From Chryseobacterium gleum (GTDB lineage Bacteria; Bacteroidota; Bacteroidia; Flavobacteriales_D; Crocinitomicaceae), in assembly GCA_943326315.2 (NCBI GenBank), contig CALPSU020000056.1:1-10547 (forward strand): a stretch of DNA of 10,547 nucleotides, in the 5' to 3' direction. Shown here one piece after another: positions 1 through 7,665 of the stretch (positions are counted from its first letter, which is position 1; each line of letters starts with the position of its first letter). Under the pieces are notes generated by a model that was given only the letters and a program-made list of their open reading frames with translations, was not told the origin of the DNA and searched no databases. A program made the position numbers and the translations under genes.

Positions 1-1257
1 CTCAATTATTTAATATCTAAAATGACTAAATCTACTTTAGATATTGGTTTTCATGTTAAAAGAAAAATAATTCATCCAGAAAAATTAGATTTTTCTAAAC
101 CGTCTGTCATCATCCTAAATCATTCTTCCTTTTTAGATATTTTATTGGTGTTACAAATGAACCCAAAGGTGATTATTATGGTGAAAAAATGGGTGTATAA
201 TTCTCCTTTTTTCGGATTGATCATCCGTTATTCGGGCTATGTATTCGTGACAGAAAATGTAGAATTGAATAAAATAGATATAGAACAAAGAATTGCTGAG
301 GGATATTCCATTGCCATATTCCCAGAAGGCACAAGAAGTTTTGACGGTAGTTTCAGTCGTTTTCACAAAGGCGCTTTTCTTTTGGCAACAGAATTGAAAT
401 TAGATATTCAACCAATAGTGATTGCAGGAGTTCAGGGTGTCAATTGTAAAAATGATGTGATTATAAAATCGGGTACGATTATAATGAATGTGATGGACCG
501 AATTAAATACGATGACCCAATTTTTTCAAAAAGATTCGGTTTGGTAGCTAAATATTTTTCAAATTCCATGTATGAAGTCTATAAACAATCCTATCAAGAA
601 TATATTAATAGTGATGTTTTAAGACATCGAGTTTTATACAATTTTATTTATAAAGGTCCAGTTTTAGAATGGTATATCAGAATTAAATTACTATTTGAAA
701 GACAGAATTTTGAATATTACGATAAATTAATTGGAGAAAGAAAAACGATTTACGATGTAGGTTGTGGTTATGGATATTTAGGTTATTATTTACATTATCG
801 GGATAAAAACAGAAAGATTATTGGTGTCGATTACGATGATGAAAAGATTCAAATTGCAGCAAATGGGTTTGACAAAACAGGTAATCTTCAATTTGAAACG
901 GGTGATGTTCGTTTATTAGATTTAAAACCATACGATGTGATATTTTTTAATGACGTATTGCATTATCTAACTCTTGAGGAACAATTGAAAGTGTTGACTT
1001 CTTCGGTTGAGAAATTAAATGAAAATGGAATTATTTTCATTCGAGATGGTATTTCAGATTTATCTAAACGTCATGAAACTACTCGGAAAACTGAAAGATA
1101 CTCAACTAAGATTTTCAATTTTAATAAGACAACGAATGAATTAACATTTTTTTCTTCGAAAGATATATTTATGTTTGCTGAGAAAATGAATTTATCCTGT
1201 GAAATGCTTGAGCAATCAAAAAAGACGTCTAATGTTCTATTTATTTTAAAAAAGTAA
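1..1257 (+). CDS. Lysophospholipid acyltransferase-like / SAM methyltransferase fusion protein, 5' end outside window
   Basis: Two domains are visible. Numbering from the first Met (position 22), an acyltransferase domain of the PlsC/LPLAT type covers about residues 15-195, with the HX4D catalytic motif at His34 to Asp39 and the acyl-acceptor motif FPEGTRS at 100-106. A class I methyltransferase follows at about 235-400, with SAM motif DVGCGYG at 245-251. The frame has no stop back to position 1 and the ATG at 22 begins very close to the acyltransferase core, so I treat this as the C-terminal part of a longer protein. From memory, homologues in flexirubin clusters are annotated as trifunctional MMPL exporter/acyltransferase/methyltransferase; an exporter domain upstream is therefore inferred, not seen. 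Likely role: acyl transfer in pigment assembly or anchoring, plus a methylation. It ends with tandem stops (TAATAA) directly abutting the next ATG. Confidence 0.85.
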   Translation, partial: LNYLISKMTKSTLDIGFHVKRKIIHPEKLDFSKPSVIILNHSSFLDILLVLQMNPKVIIMVKKWVYNSPFFGLIIRYSGYVFVTENVELNKIDIEQRIAEGYSIAIFPEGTRSFDGSFSRFHKGAFLLATELKLDIQPIVIAGVQGVNCKNDVIIKSGTIIMNVMDRIKYDDPIFSKRFGLVAKYFSNSMYEVYKQSYQEYINSDVLRHRVLYNFIYKGPVLEWYIRIKLLFERQNFEYYDKLIGERKTIYDVGCGYGYLGYYLHYRDKNRKIIGVDYDDEKIQIAANGFDKTGNLQFETGDVRLLDLKPYDVIFFNDVLHYLTLEEQLKVLTSSVEKLNENGIIFIRDGISDLSKRHETTRKTERYSTKIFNFNKTTNELTFFSSKDIFMFAEKMNLSCEMLEQSKKTSNVLFILKK

Positions 1258-1260
1258 TAA

Positions 1261-2787
1261 ATGTCGGTTTCTAAAAAGTATGATTTTATTATAGTTGGTA
1301 GCGGCATGGGAGGTTTAGTTTCAGCTGTTTTATTAGCAATGGAAGGTCATTCGGTTTTAGTACTTGAAAAAAATCATCAAATAGGAGGTAGTTTACAAGT
1401 TTTTAGTAGAGATAAATGTGTCTTCGATACAGGGGTTCACTATATTGGCAGTTTGGATAAAGGTGAAAATTTATTTCAAATTTTCAAATATTTAGGAATT
1501 TTAGATGAATTGAAATTACACCGATTGGATGAAAATGGGTTTGATGTTTTTCGATTTCCAGATGGGAAAATCTACAAGCATGGACAAGGGTATGATAATT
1601 TCAAAAAAATATTAAAGGAAGATTTTCCAAATGATCACAGTGCAATAGATCAATTTTGTGATAAGATTCAAGCTGTTTGCTTAGCTTTTCCTTTATATAA
1701 TTTAGAAGAAGATTCTCAAGACAATTATTTAAAAAATCCCGAAATTTTAAGTGAAAATGCTTGGGAATATATAGAATCTATTACATCAAATTATAAATTA
1801 CAAGCAATTTTAGCAGCTAACGGGCCCTTATTTGCTGCAGAAAAAACAAAAACACCTTTATACGTTTTAGCATTAATCACGAATAGTTATATCAAAGGCA
1901 GTTATAGATTAGAAAATGGCGGCTCTCAAATCGCAAAATTGTTAACAAAAAAACTAAGAGAATTTGGGGGAGAAATAATCAAGCATCAAGAAGTAACTGA
2001 AGCTGTTTACACTGGTAGTGAAATTTCGTCAGTGAAAACAAAAAAAGGGGATGAGTTTTTCGGTACTAATTTTATCTCAAATTTACACCCGAAAATTACT
2101 ATCGATTTATTTGGAGAACAAAATTTTAGAGCCGTTTATAAAAACAGAATTAATAAATTAAAAAACACTATTTCATCTTTTACTGTATACCTTTCTTTTC
2201 ACGAAAACACCTTCCCATACTATAATTGCAATTTTTACGATTACAAAACATACGATGTTTGGGATATAGTTGATTATGATAAACAAATTTGGCCTGAAGT
2301 CATTTTCAGTTGTACACCTGTTCCAAAAAACAAAGGTAAATATGCTGAATCTATAGCTTTAATGGTTTATATGGATTATAGCGAAGTTGAAAAATGGCAA
2401 AATTCTTACAATACTATCGAAGATAAAAGCTCTCGAGGTCAAGAATACGAAGATTTTAAACGAGAAAAAGAAGCACAAGTAATTGAATTTGCAGAAAAAA
2501 GATTTCCAGGAATAAAAAAATGTATAAAAAGCGTTTACAGTTCTACACCTCTAACGTATAGAGACTATATAGGAAATGGAGATGGGTCTTTGTATGGAAT
2601 AGTAAAAAATTCGAAAAGCATTCTAAATTCGACTATTAATACTAGAACACGGGTTCCTAATCTATATTTAACAGGACAAAATATTATCTTTCATGGGATT
2701 TTAGGAGCTTCTATTGGAGCATTGGTAACCTGCTTTAATTTCATTGATAATAAAAAATTGGTAGATAAATTAAAAAATCAAAAATAA
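1261..2787 (+). CDS. CrtI/RetSat-like FAD-dependent oxidoreductase (phytoene desaturase family)
   Basis: A 508-residue flavoprotein, the usual length for the phytoene desaturase / retinol saturase family. The N-terminal Rossmann FAD site reads GSGMGG at 13-18 with the ribose-binding Glu36 at the end of the second strand, then IGGS at 41-44 and DTGVHYIG at 56-63, typical of this family. The C-terminal FAD-binding segment is PNLYLTGQN at 466-474 followed by a Gly/Ala-rich helix (HGILGASIGA). No signal peptide or membrane segment is evident, so it is likely cytoplasmic or membrane-peripheral. The family adds or removes hydrogens on polyenes, but the polyene of aryl-polyene pigments is thought to be made during chain extension, so its substrate here is unclear. 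Start ATG 1261 directly follows the stops of the previous gene; 2 nt separate it from the next gene. Family call firm, reaction unknown. Confidence 0.85.
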   Translation: MSVSKKYDFIIVGSGMGGLVSAVLLAMEGHSVLVLEKNHQIGGSLQVFSRDKCVFDTGVHYIGSLDKGENLFQIFKYLGILDELKLHRLDENGFDVFRFPDGKIYKHGQGYDNFKKILKEDFPNDHSAIDQFCDKIQAVCLAFPLYNLEEDSQDNYLKNPEILSENAWEYIESITSNYKLQAILAANGPLFAAEKTKTPLYVLALITNSYIKGSYRLENGGSQIAKLLTKKLREFGGEIIKHQEVTEAVYTGSEISSVKTKKGDEFFGTNFISNLHPKITIDLFGEQNFRAVYKNRINKLKNTISSFTVYLSFHENTFPYYNCNFYDYKTYDVWDIVDYDKQIWPEVIFSCTPVPKNKGKYAESIALMVYMDYSEVEKWQNSYNTIEDKSSRGQEYEDFKREKEAQVIEFAEKRFPGIKKCIKSVYSSTPLTYRDYIGNGDGSLYGIVKNSKSILNSTINTRTRVPNLYLTGQNIIFHGILGASIGALVTCFNFIDNKKLVDKLKNQK

Positions 2788-2789
2788 TT

Positions 2790-4028
2790 ATGACACAAGA
2801 TTTCGATGTAATTGTTATTGGAGCTGGTCCGGCAGGGTCAATTGCAGCTGCAAAATTAGAAAAAGAAGGACATTCTGTAATGGTGATTGAAAAACTTGAG
2901 TTCCCTAGATTTGTAATTGGTGAAAGTTTACTTCCTCATATTATGGATCATTTGGAAGAGTTAGGATTGCTAGATTGCATTGTTGAACAAAAATTTCAAT
3001 TGAAAACTGGTGTAACTTTTTATCACAATGAAGAACGATGTGAATTCTTATTTAAAGATAAGTTTACCGATGGCTGGGATTATACTTACCAAGTTAAACG
3101 TGCGGATTTTGATCTTGCTTTAATTAAAGAAGTTGAGAAAAGAGGAGTTACAGTTGAATTCAATGCCGAAGTGACTGATGTTGTTGCAACAGCTGAAAAA
3201 CAGACCGTTACTTTCACAAATAATGCTGGAGAAACGAAAGTTGTTAGTTCTAAATTTTTGATTGATGCTAGTGGTTATGGTAGGGTTTTACCTCGATTAT
3301 TTAATTTGGATAAACCAGCACCTTCAGTTCCAAGAGGAGCTATTTTCAGCCATGTAAAGGATGAAAATAGAACAACACAAGCTGCCGAAAATATTTTTGT
3401 ACATGCATTCAACGATAATAATGCTTGGATATGGGCAATACCTTTTTCTGATAAAACAGCCTCTGTGGGTGTTGTAGGGGAAATGGATATGATAAGAGAA
3501 TACGAAGCAAACGATGGCGAAAAATTTAAAAAATTCATTCTGAATTTTCCAGGTTTAACTTCACGTTTTCAAGATACAGAATTCATTTTTGAACCAAGAG
3601 TAATTTCAAATTATTCTGTTTCAATATCAAAATTTCATGGGGATGGATTTGTTTTATGTGGAAATAGTACAGAGTTCTTAGACCCAATCTTTAGCTCTGG
3701 TGTAACATTAGCGATTTCTTCAGGTCACTTAGCTGCAAAATTAGCTTGTGAACAATTAAAAGGAAATAAAGTAGATTGGGACAAAGATTATGTAGAACAT
3801 ATGCAATTCGGCATCAATGTATTTAGAACGTATGTAAACTCTTGGTATAACGGAGATTTACCAACTATATTTTTTGCAAAAGGGGATAATTTAGAATTTA
3901 AAAAACAGATTTGTTCGGTGCTAGCAGGATATGTTTGGGATAAAAATAATCCTTTTGTGAAAAAACACGCAACAGTTGTGCCTACCTTAGCGAAAGTTAT
4001 TAGAATAAATGAATCAGTAATAAACTAA
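2790..4028 (+). CDS. Flavin-dependent halogenase-like FAD oxidoreductase
   Basis: A 412-residue protein of the tryptophan-halogenase-like / geranylgeranyl-reductase-like flavoprotein group. Visible are the FAD site GAGPAG (11-16), Glu34, the FPRFVIGESLLP segment (38-49) common to halogenase relatives, Lys72 in a QLKTG context at the place of the essential Lys of flavin halogenases, the halogenase signature WxWxIP as WIWAIP (213-218), and the Fx.Px.Sx.G motif as FLDPIFSSG (296-304). These signatures are kept in halogenases and usually degraded in plain monooxygenases, so chlorination or bromination of a phenolic or carrier-bound intermediate is plausible; chlorinated flexirubins are known. It would need FADH2 from a separate reductase, not seen here. 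Hydroxylation of the aryl head is the alternative. It lies in the operon with gaps of 2 and 9 nt. Confidence 0.8.
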   Translation: MTQDFDVIVIGAGPAGSIAAAKLEKEGHSVMVIEKLEFPRFVIGESLLPHIMDHLEELGLLDCIVEQKFQLKTGVTFYHNEERCEFLFKDKFTDGWDYTYQVKRADFDLALIKEVEKRGVTVEFNAEVTDVVATAEKQTVTFTNNAGETKVVSSKFLIDASGYGRVLPRLFNLDKPAPSVPRGAIFSHVKDENRTTQAAENIFVHAFNDNNAWIWAIPFSDKTASVGVVGEMDMIREYEANDGEKFKKFILNFPGLTSRFQDTEFIFEPRVISNYSVSISKFHGDGFVLCGNSTEFLDPIFSSGVTLAISSGHLAAKLACEQLKGNKVDWDKDYVEHMQFGINVFRTYVNSWYNGDLPTIFFAKGDNLEFKKQICSVLAGYVWDKNNPFVKKHATVVPTLAKVIRINESVIN

Positions 4029-4037
4029 CTTGATCAA

Positions 4038-5096
4038 ATGAAAACAATTGAAGCATTATTTGAAGCACAAAAAATCGCATTTAGTCCTTTTGTATTCCAT
4101 ACAGCTGCTACAATGTTAGATCTTAATATTTTTGAAGAAATTGAGAATAATAGAAAAGATAAACTAACAATTGAAGAATTAGCAATCAAAACAAATGTTT
4201 CTAAATATGGAATTACAGTTTTGATTGAAATGGCTGTTGCTTCAAATATAGTTGAAATAGATTTAGTTGGGAAATTATCTTTATCAAAAATTGGTTATTT
4301 AATTTTGAGTGATAACATGACTAAAGTGAATTTATTTTTCACTAGAGATGTATGTTATTTAGGTCTCAATAATTTGACGGATGCAATCAAAAACGGTAAA
4401 CCAGAAGGTTTAAAAGCAATTGGAGATTGGTCAACTGTATATGAAGGACTATCTCAATTACCAGAAAACATAAAAAAATCTTGGTTTGATTTTGATCATT
4501 ATTATTCAGATAATGCTTTTGATGAAGCTTTAAAAATTATATTTAAGAGTAACCCAAAAACAATTTTTGATATTGGAGGAAATACTGGGAAATGGTCTAT
4601 CGCATCAACGAATCATTCTCCAACAGTAGAGGTTAAGATTCTAGATTTACCAGGACAAATTAAATTAGCACAAGCAAACATCAATACGATAGATGCTATT
4701 AAAGACCGTGTTAGTTATTTAGGATTAAACATTTTAGATCCAAATTCTGTTATTCCTGCAGGAGCAGATGTTTATTGGATGAGTCAATTTTTGGATTGTT
4801 TTAGCGAGAATGAGATTGAAAGTATTTTGTTAAAAATAAAAGCCAATTGTTCAGTAGATGCTGAAATTTATATCATGGAAACATTTATTGATGATCAAAC
4901 TTTTCAAGCTGCAAGTTTCAGTTTGATTGCTACTTCTTTATATTTTACTGCAATTGCGAATGGAAACAGTAAAATGTATTCTAAAAGCATTTTCAAATAC
5001 ATTATTGATAAGGCTGGTTTTGAAGTTGTCGGAGATTACAAAATGGAAGGAAAAGGATATCATACTATTCTACATTGTAAATTAAAAAAAGCGTAA
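4038..5096 (+). CDS. COMT-fold class I SAM-dependent methyltransferase without the canonical catalytic His
   Basis: A 352-residue protein with the two-domain layout of family 2 O-methyltransferases: an N-terminal winged-helix dimerisation domain (about 1-100; LTIEELAIKTNVSKYGI is the recognition-helix-like part) and a C-terminal Rossmann domain with SAM motif DIGGNTGK at 178-185 and the acidic LDLPG strand end. In plant and bacterial COMT relatives the catalytic base lies in an LHDWxDE motif; the gap-free equivalent here is FLDCFSENE, with Asp253 where the His should be. It may therefore be a C-methyltransferase or use another base. Flexirubins carry a ring C-methyl group, which makes aryl-ring methylation an attractive but unproven role. 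The ATG lies 9 nt after the previous stop; the next gene starts 4 nt after this one. Confidence 0.83.
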   Translation: MKTIEALFEAQKIAFSPFVFHTAATMLDLNIFEEIENNRKDKLTIEELAIKTNVSKYGITVLIEMAVASNIVEIDLVGKLSLSKIGYLILSDNMTKVNLFFTRDVCYLGLNNLTDAIKNGKPEGLKAIGDWSTVYEGLSQLPENIKKSWFDFDHYYSDNAFDEALKIIFKSNPKTIFDIGGNTGKWSIASTNHSPTVEVKILDLPGQIKLAQANINTIDAIKDRVSYLGLNILDPNSVIPAGADVYWMSQFLDCFSENEIESILLKIKANCSVDAEIYIMETFIDDQTFQAASFSLIATSLYFTAIANGNSKMYSKSIFKYIIDKAGFEVVGDYKMEGKGYHTILHCKLKKA

Positions 5097-5100
5097 TATT

Positions 5101-5559
5101 TTGGGAAAATTTTATTTTTTATTATTTTTTATTGGATTTGGTTTTTTTAGTTTTTGTCAAAAAAGCAGTGTTTATTCCGCTTTAAAAGCGGATTCAAAAG
5201 AGATTATTTCAAAAGAGTTATCGAAATTAAACACTGTAAATCAGCTAAATGTAAAAAAATGTTATGAAGGTGCATTAAATTGTAAAATAGCTAGTTTTGA
5301 AAAATCTCCGATTGATAAGTTAGGTTATTTTAAAAAAGGAGCTTTGCTTATCGAAAGCTCTATAAAGGCAGACCCAAATAATGCTGAATTACGTTTTTTA
5401 AGATTATTGATTCAAGAGAATGCCCCTCCGATAGTAAGATACAATTCAGATATTCAAAAGGATTGTAGTGTTATTAAAGAAAATTTTAATTCTATTGGAA
5501 TCGAATTAAAAACATTAATAACAGATTATTCAAAAAAATCAAAACATTTGCATTTATGA
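5101..5559 (+). CDS. Small secreted helical protein of unknown function
   Basis: A 152-residue protein. TTG at 5101 is taken as start: an in-frame stop lies at 5083-5085, no ATG or GTG occurs between that stop and 5101, and TTG puts a good signal peptide at the N terminus (GK, then a Phe/Leu/Gly-rich hydrophobic stretch to about residue 18, with SFCQ near the probable cleavage site). The cysteine is not in a proper lipobox, so I favour a periplasmic rather than lipoprotein product. The mature part is mostly helical and charged; the stretch with KADPNNAELRFLRLL (about 91-105) resembles a TPR turn, and two further Cys are present. I do not recognise a named domain. It overlaps the next gene by 4 nt (ATGA), so its product probably acts with the pigment pathway, perhaps in envelope delivery. 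Confidence 0.72.
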   Translation: MGKFYFLLFFIGFGFFSFCQKSSVYSALKADSKEIISKELSKLNTVNQLNVKKCYEGALNCKIASFEKSPIDKLGYFKKGALLIESSIKADPNNAELRFLRLLIQENAPPIVRYNSDIQKDCSVIKENFNSIGIELKTLITDYSKKSKHLHL

Positions 5560-6458
5560 AAAAAGTATTGGTTATTAATTATTCTCAAACAGGACAATTA
5601 ACAGATATTTTAAAATCCATAACTTCTACATTAACCTCTGATTTCAAAATAGAACACGTTTTTATCAGTCCAAAAACGCCATTTATGTTTCCTTGGACTA
5701 AATCAGATTTCTTTGATAAAATGCCAGAAACAGTTTTGAATAAAGGTGTTGCTTTAAATGATTTTGAATTAAAAGAAAGTAAGTACGATCTTATTATTTT
5801 AGGCTATCAGCCATGGTTTTTATCTATGAGTCTTCCAACCTCAGGTCTTTTTAAAACAAAAAAATTTACTGATTTATTAAAAGGGACAGAAGTTATTACA
5901 GTTATTGGAGCAAGAAATATGTGGATTAATGCCCAGAAAGATGTTCAAGTAGAATTGAATAATTTTGGAGCCAAATTGATCGCAAATATTCCACTAATTG
6001 ATAGAACTTCTAATTTATTGAGTGCAATTACAATTATGCATTGGATGTTTAAAGGAAAAAAAGATAGACAGTGGGGAATCTTTCCAAAACCTGGGGTATC
6101 TGATGAAGATATTAATAATGCTAGTAAATTTGGACCAATTATAAGCAAAGCAATTGATGAAAATAGTTATTCTAATCTTCAATTAGATATAATGAAAACA
6201 GGTAATATTTCAATCAAATGGAATATATTATTCATTGAAGCAAGAGCTAAAAAGTTGTTTAAAATTTGGGCAAATTTGATTGATAAAAATGGAACAACAG
6301 AAAAGAAAAAGAAACGATTAGTTTTGGCTTTTAGATTTTATTTGGTTTTTGCATTATTCGTACTTTCTCCAATTATTTTGGTTGTTTATTACATTTTGTT
6401 TAGACTTTTTAACCTTAATAATGAAAGGATTGAAACAAATAAAATATTCAATATTTAA
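5556..6458 (+). CDS. darA: Dialkylresorcinol-forming enzyme DarA (aromatase)
   Basis: A 300-residue protein beginning with a beta strand and a flavodoxin-like phosphate-binding loop (SQTGQ, residues 10-14), followed by an alpha/beta domain containing YQPWFLSMSLPTSGLF and IGARNMWINAQKD, which I associate with the DarA family. The C terminus has a basic stretch (KKKKKR) and then one or two hydrophobic passes (about 255-285), so it is probably anchored at the inner face of the cytoplasmic membrane. In characterised dar systems DarB condenses two beta-ketoacyl chains to a cyclohexanedione-type intermediate and DarA aromatises it to the 2,5-dialkylresorcinol; a flavodoxin-like fold fits a redox step. 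It starts inside the stop of the previous gene (ATGA overlap) and ends before the only real intergenic gap of the window, so darA and darB sit next to each other but probably start transcription separately. Confidence 0.87.
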   Translation: MKKVLVINYSQTGQLTDILKSITSTLTSDFKIEHVFISPKTPFMFPWTKSDFFDKMPETVLNKGVALNDFELKESKYDLIILGYQPWFLSMSLPTSGLFKTKKFTDLLKGTEVITVIGARNMWINAQKDVQVELNNFGAKLIANIPLIDRTSNLLSAITIMHWMFKGKKDRQWGIFPKPGVSDEDINNASKFGPIISKAIDENSYSNLQLDIMKTGNISIKWNILFIEARAKKLFKIWANLIDKNGTTEKKKKRLVLAFRFYLVFALFVLSPIILVVYYILFRLFNLNNERIETNKIFNI

Positions 6459-6463
6459 TAGTC

Positions 6464-6521
6464 TGATAAATCTTTGATAACCTATTTTTAATCTTTACTT
6501 TTGTTTTTTAAATATTTATCA
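6464..6521 (+). repeat. Three TGATAA/TTATCA copies around the darB promoter (possible operator)
   Basis: TGATAA occurs at 6464-6469 and again at 6475-6480, 11 bp apart (about one helical turn) and overlapping the upstream promoter element; its inverse TTATCA lies at 6516-6521 just before the darB start. Three copies in a 67-nt gap could be a regulator site, but in AT-rich sequence such hexamers also arise by chance. Confidence 0.25.
6473..6503 (+). promoter_or_regulatory. Bacteroidetes-type sigma-A promoter before darB
   Basis: TTTG at 6473-6476, a spacer of exactly 19 nt, then TACTTTTG at 6496-6503, a full match to the Bacteroidetes housekeeping consensus TTTG-N19-TAnnTTTG. It sits in the 67-nt gap between darA and darB. 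Transcription would start near 6508-6511, giving a leader of roughly 15-18 nt before the ATG at 6526. It would drive darB and the downstream genes independently of the left block. No clear intrinsic terminator precedes it, so read-through from darA is also likely. Confidence 0.75.
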
Positions 6522-6525
6522 CAAT

Positions 6526-7665
6526 ATGTCCCAAGTTTACATCAATCAAACTTCTCATTTTCTTCCAAACAATATTGTTTCAAACGATGAAATGGAAGAA
6601 TATTTAGGATTGATAAATAATTTAAAATCAAAATCAAAAAACATAGTATTACGAAGTAACAAAATTAAAGGTAGATATTACGCAATCGATAAAAATGGAA
6701 ATTCTACTCATACCAATGCTACCTTAGTTTCACAAGCAGTTAGAAAATTGTTTGTAAATGAAAAAGAATTAGCGACTGTAGATTTATTGGTTTGTGGAAC
6801 TTCTACTCCCGACCAGATGATACCTTCTCATGCTATTATGGTTCATGGCGAAACACCAGAATTAGGAGCTTTAGAAGTAATATCTCCATCAGGTGTTTGT
6901 TGTTCTGGCATGCATGCTTTAAAATATGCATATATGTCGGTAAAAATTGGCAGTAAGAAGAAAGCAATTACTACAGGATCTGAAAAAATTTCTAAATTAT
7001 TGAGATCCGAACAATATGAAGAGGAAGTAAGAAAAATGTCTGAATTAGAAGAAAATCCTTATATCGCTTTTGAAAAGGATTTTTTGCGTTGGATGCTTTC
7101 TGATGGTGCTGGAGCGTTTTTACTAGAAAACAAACCAAATACAGATGGAATTTCTTTAAGAATTGATTGGATTGAAGGAGTTTCTTTTGCTCATCTTCAA
7201 GAACCTTGTATGTATATGGGTTGTGAAAAATTAGAAGACGGTTCGTTGAAAAGTTATATGGATATGACATCTCAAGAAATTCAACTTAATTCAATTTTCT
7301 CTGTAAAACAAGATGTAAAACAATTAGCTGAAAATATTGTTCCTTTAGGATTCATAAAATTAAATGAATTATTAGAGGAGAAGGGATTGAATGTTAAAGA
7401 TGTAGATTATTTTTTACCACATCTTTCAAGTTTTTTCTTTGAACAAAAGATCAAAGATTTTCTGGAAGAAAAAAACATGAGTATTCCAAAAGAAAAATGG
7501 TTTACAAATTTATCTACTGTAGGAAATGTTGGTTCTGGATCAATCTATTTAATGTTAGATGAATTATTTAATTCAGGTAGATTGAAGAAGGGTGAGAAAA
7601 TTTTAATACTTGTTCCTGAAAGTGCAAGATTTTCATATTCTTTCAGTCTTTTAACGGTTTGTTAA
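6526..7665 (+). CDS. darB: DarB-type ketosynthase (KAS III-like), dialkylresorcinol synthesis
   Basis: A 379-residue thiolase-fold enzyme of the KAS III group. The catalytic triad is visible: Cys126 in SGVCCSGMHALKYA (matching the ACAGF motif of FabH), His299 in FLPHLSS and Asn334 in VGNVGSGS. The two residues after the His differ from the FabH HQAN motif, as expected for a ketosynthase that does not take acetyl-CoA. DarB enzymes condense two ACP-bound beta-ketoacyl chains by Claisen and aldol steps to the cyclic precursor that DarA aromatises. The ATG at 6526 lies just downstream of a consensus promoter, with an A-rich upstream stretch rather than a Shine-Dalgarno site. The stop TAA at 7663-7665 directly abuts the ATG of the next gene, so the downstream genes are probably cotranscribed. 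Confidence 0.9.
   Translation: MSQVYINQTSHFLPNNIVSNDEMEEYLGLINNLKSKSKNIVLRSNKIKGRYYAIDKNGNSTHTNATLVSQAVRKLFVNEKELATVDLLVCGTSTPDQMIPSHAIMVHGETPELGALEVISPSGVCCSGMHALKYAYMSVKIGSKKKAITTGSEKISKLLRSEQYEEEVRKMSELEENPYIAFEKDFLRWMLSDGAGAFLLENKPNTDGISLRIDWIEGVSFAHLQEPCMYMGCEKLEDGSLKSYMDMTSQEIQLNSIFSVKQDVKQLAENIVPLGFIKLNELLEEKGLNVKDVDYFLPHLSSFFFEQKIKDFLEEKNMSIPKEKWFTNLSTVGNVGSGSIYLMLDELFNSGRLKKGEKILILVPESARFSYSFSLLTVC

Noticed and set aside
151..366. Minus-strand frame of 71 codons
   Set aside because: Lies wholly inside the acyltransferase domain, with no recognisable protein features.
1071..1307. Minus-strand frame of 78 codons across the gene 1/gene 2 junction
   Set aside because: Antisense to two well-supported genes; the composition looks like the reverse complement of AT-rich coding sequence.
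3275..3538. Minus-strand frame of 87 codons
   Set aside because: Antisense to the halogenase-like gene, covering its WIWAIP motif region; no domain.
1261..4028. Carotenoid biosynthesis cluster
   Set aside because: Only one CrtI-like gene; no phytoene synthase, cyclase or hydroxylase, while darA and darB define another pathway.
5101..5160. Lipoprotein signal for the small secreted protein
   Set aside because: The Cys near residue 19 follows Ser-Phe, which is not a lipobox.
5945..6148. Minus-strand frame of 67 codons
   Set aside because: Antisense to darA; no start context or domain.
6459..6495. Intrinsic terminator after darA
   Set aside because: No convincing GC-containing hairpin followed by a T run.
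6992..7270. Minus-strand frame of 92 codons
   Set aside because: Antisense to the darB core; no domain.
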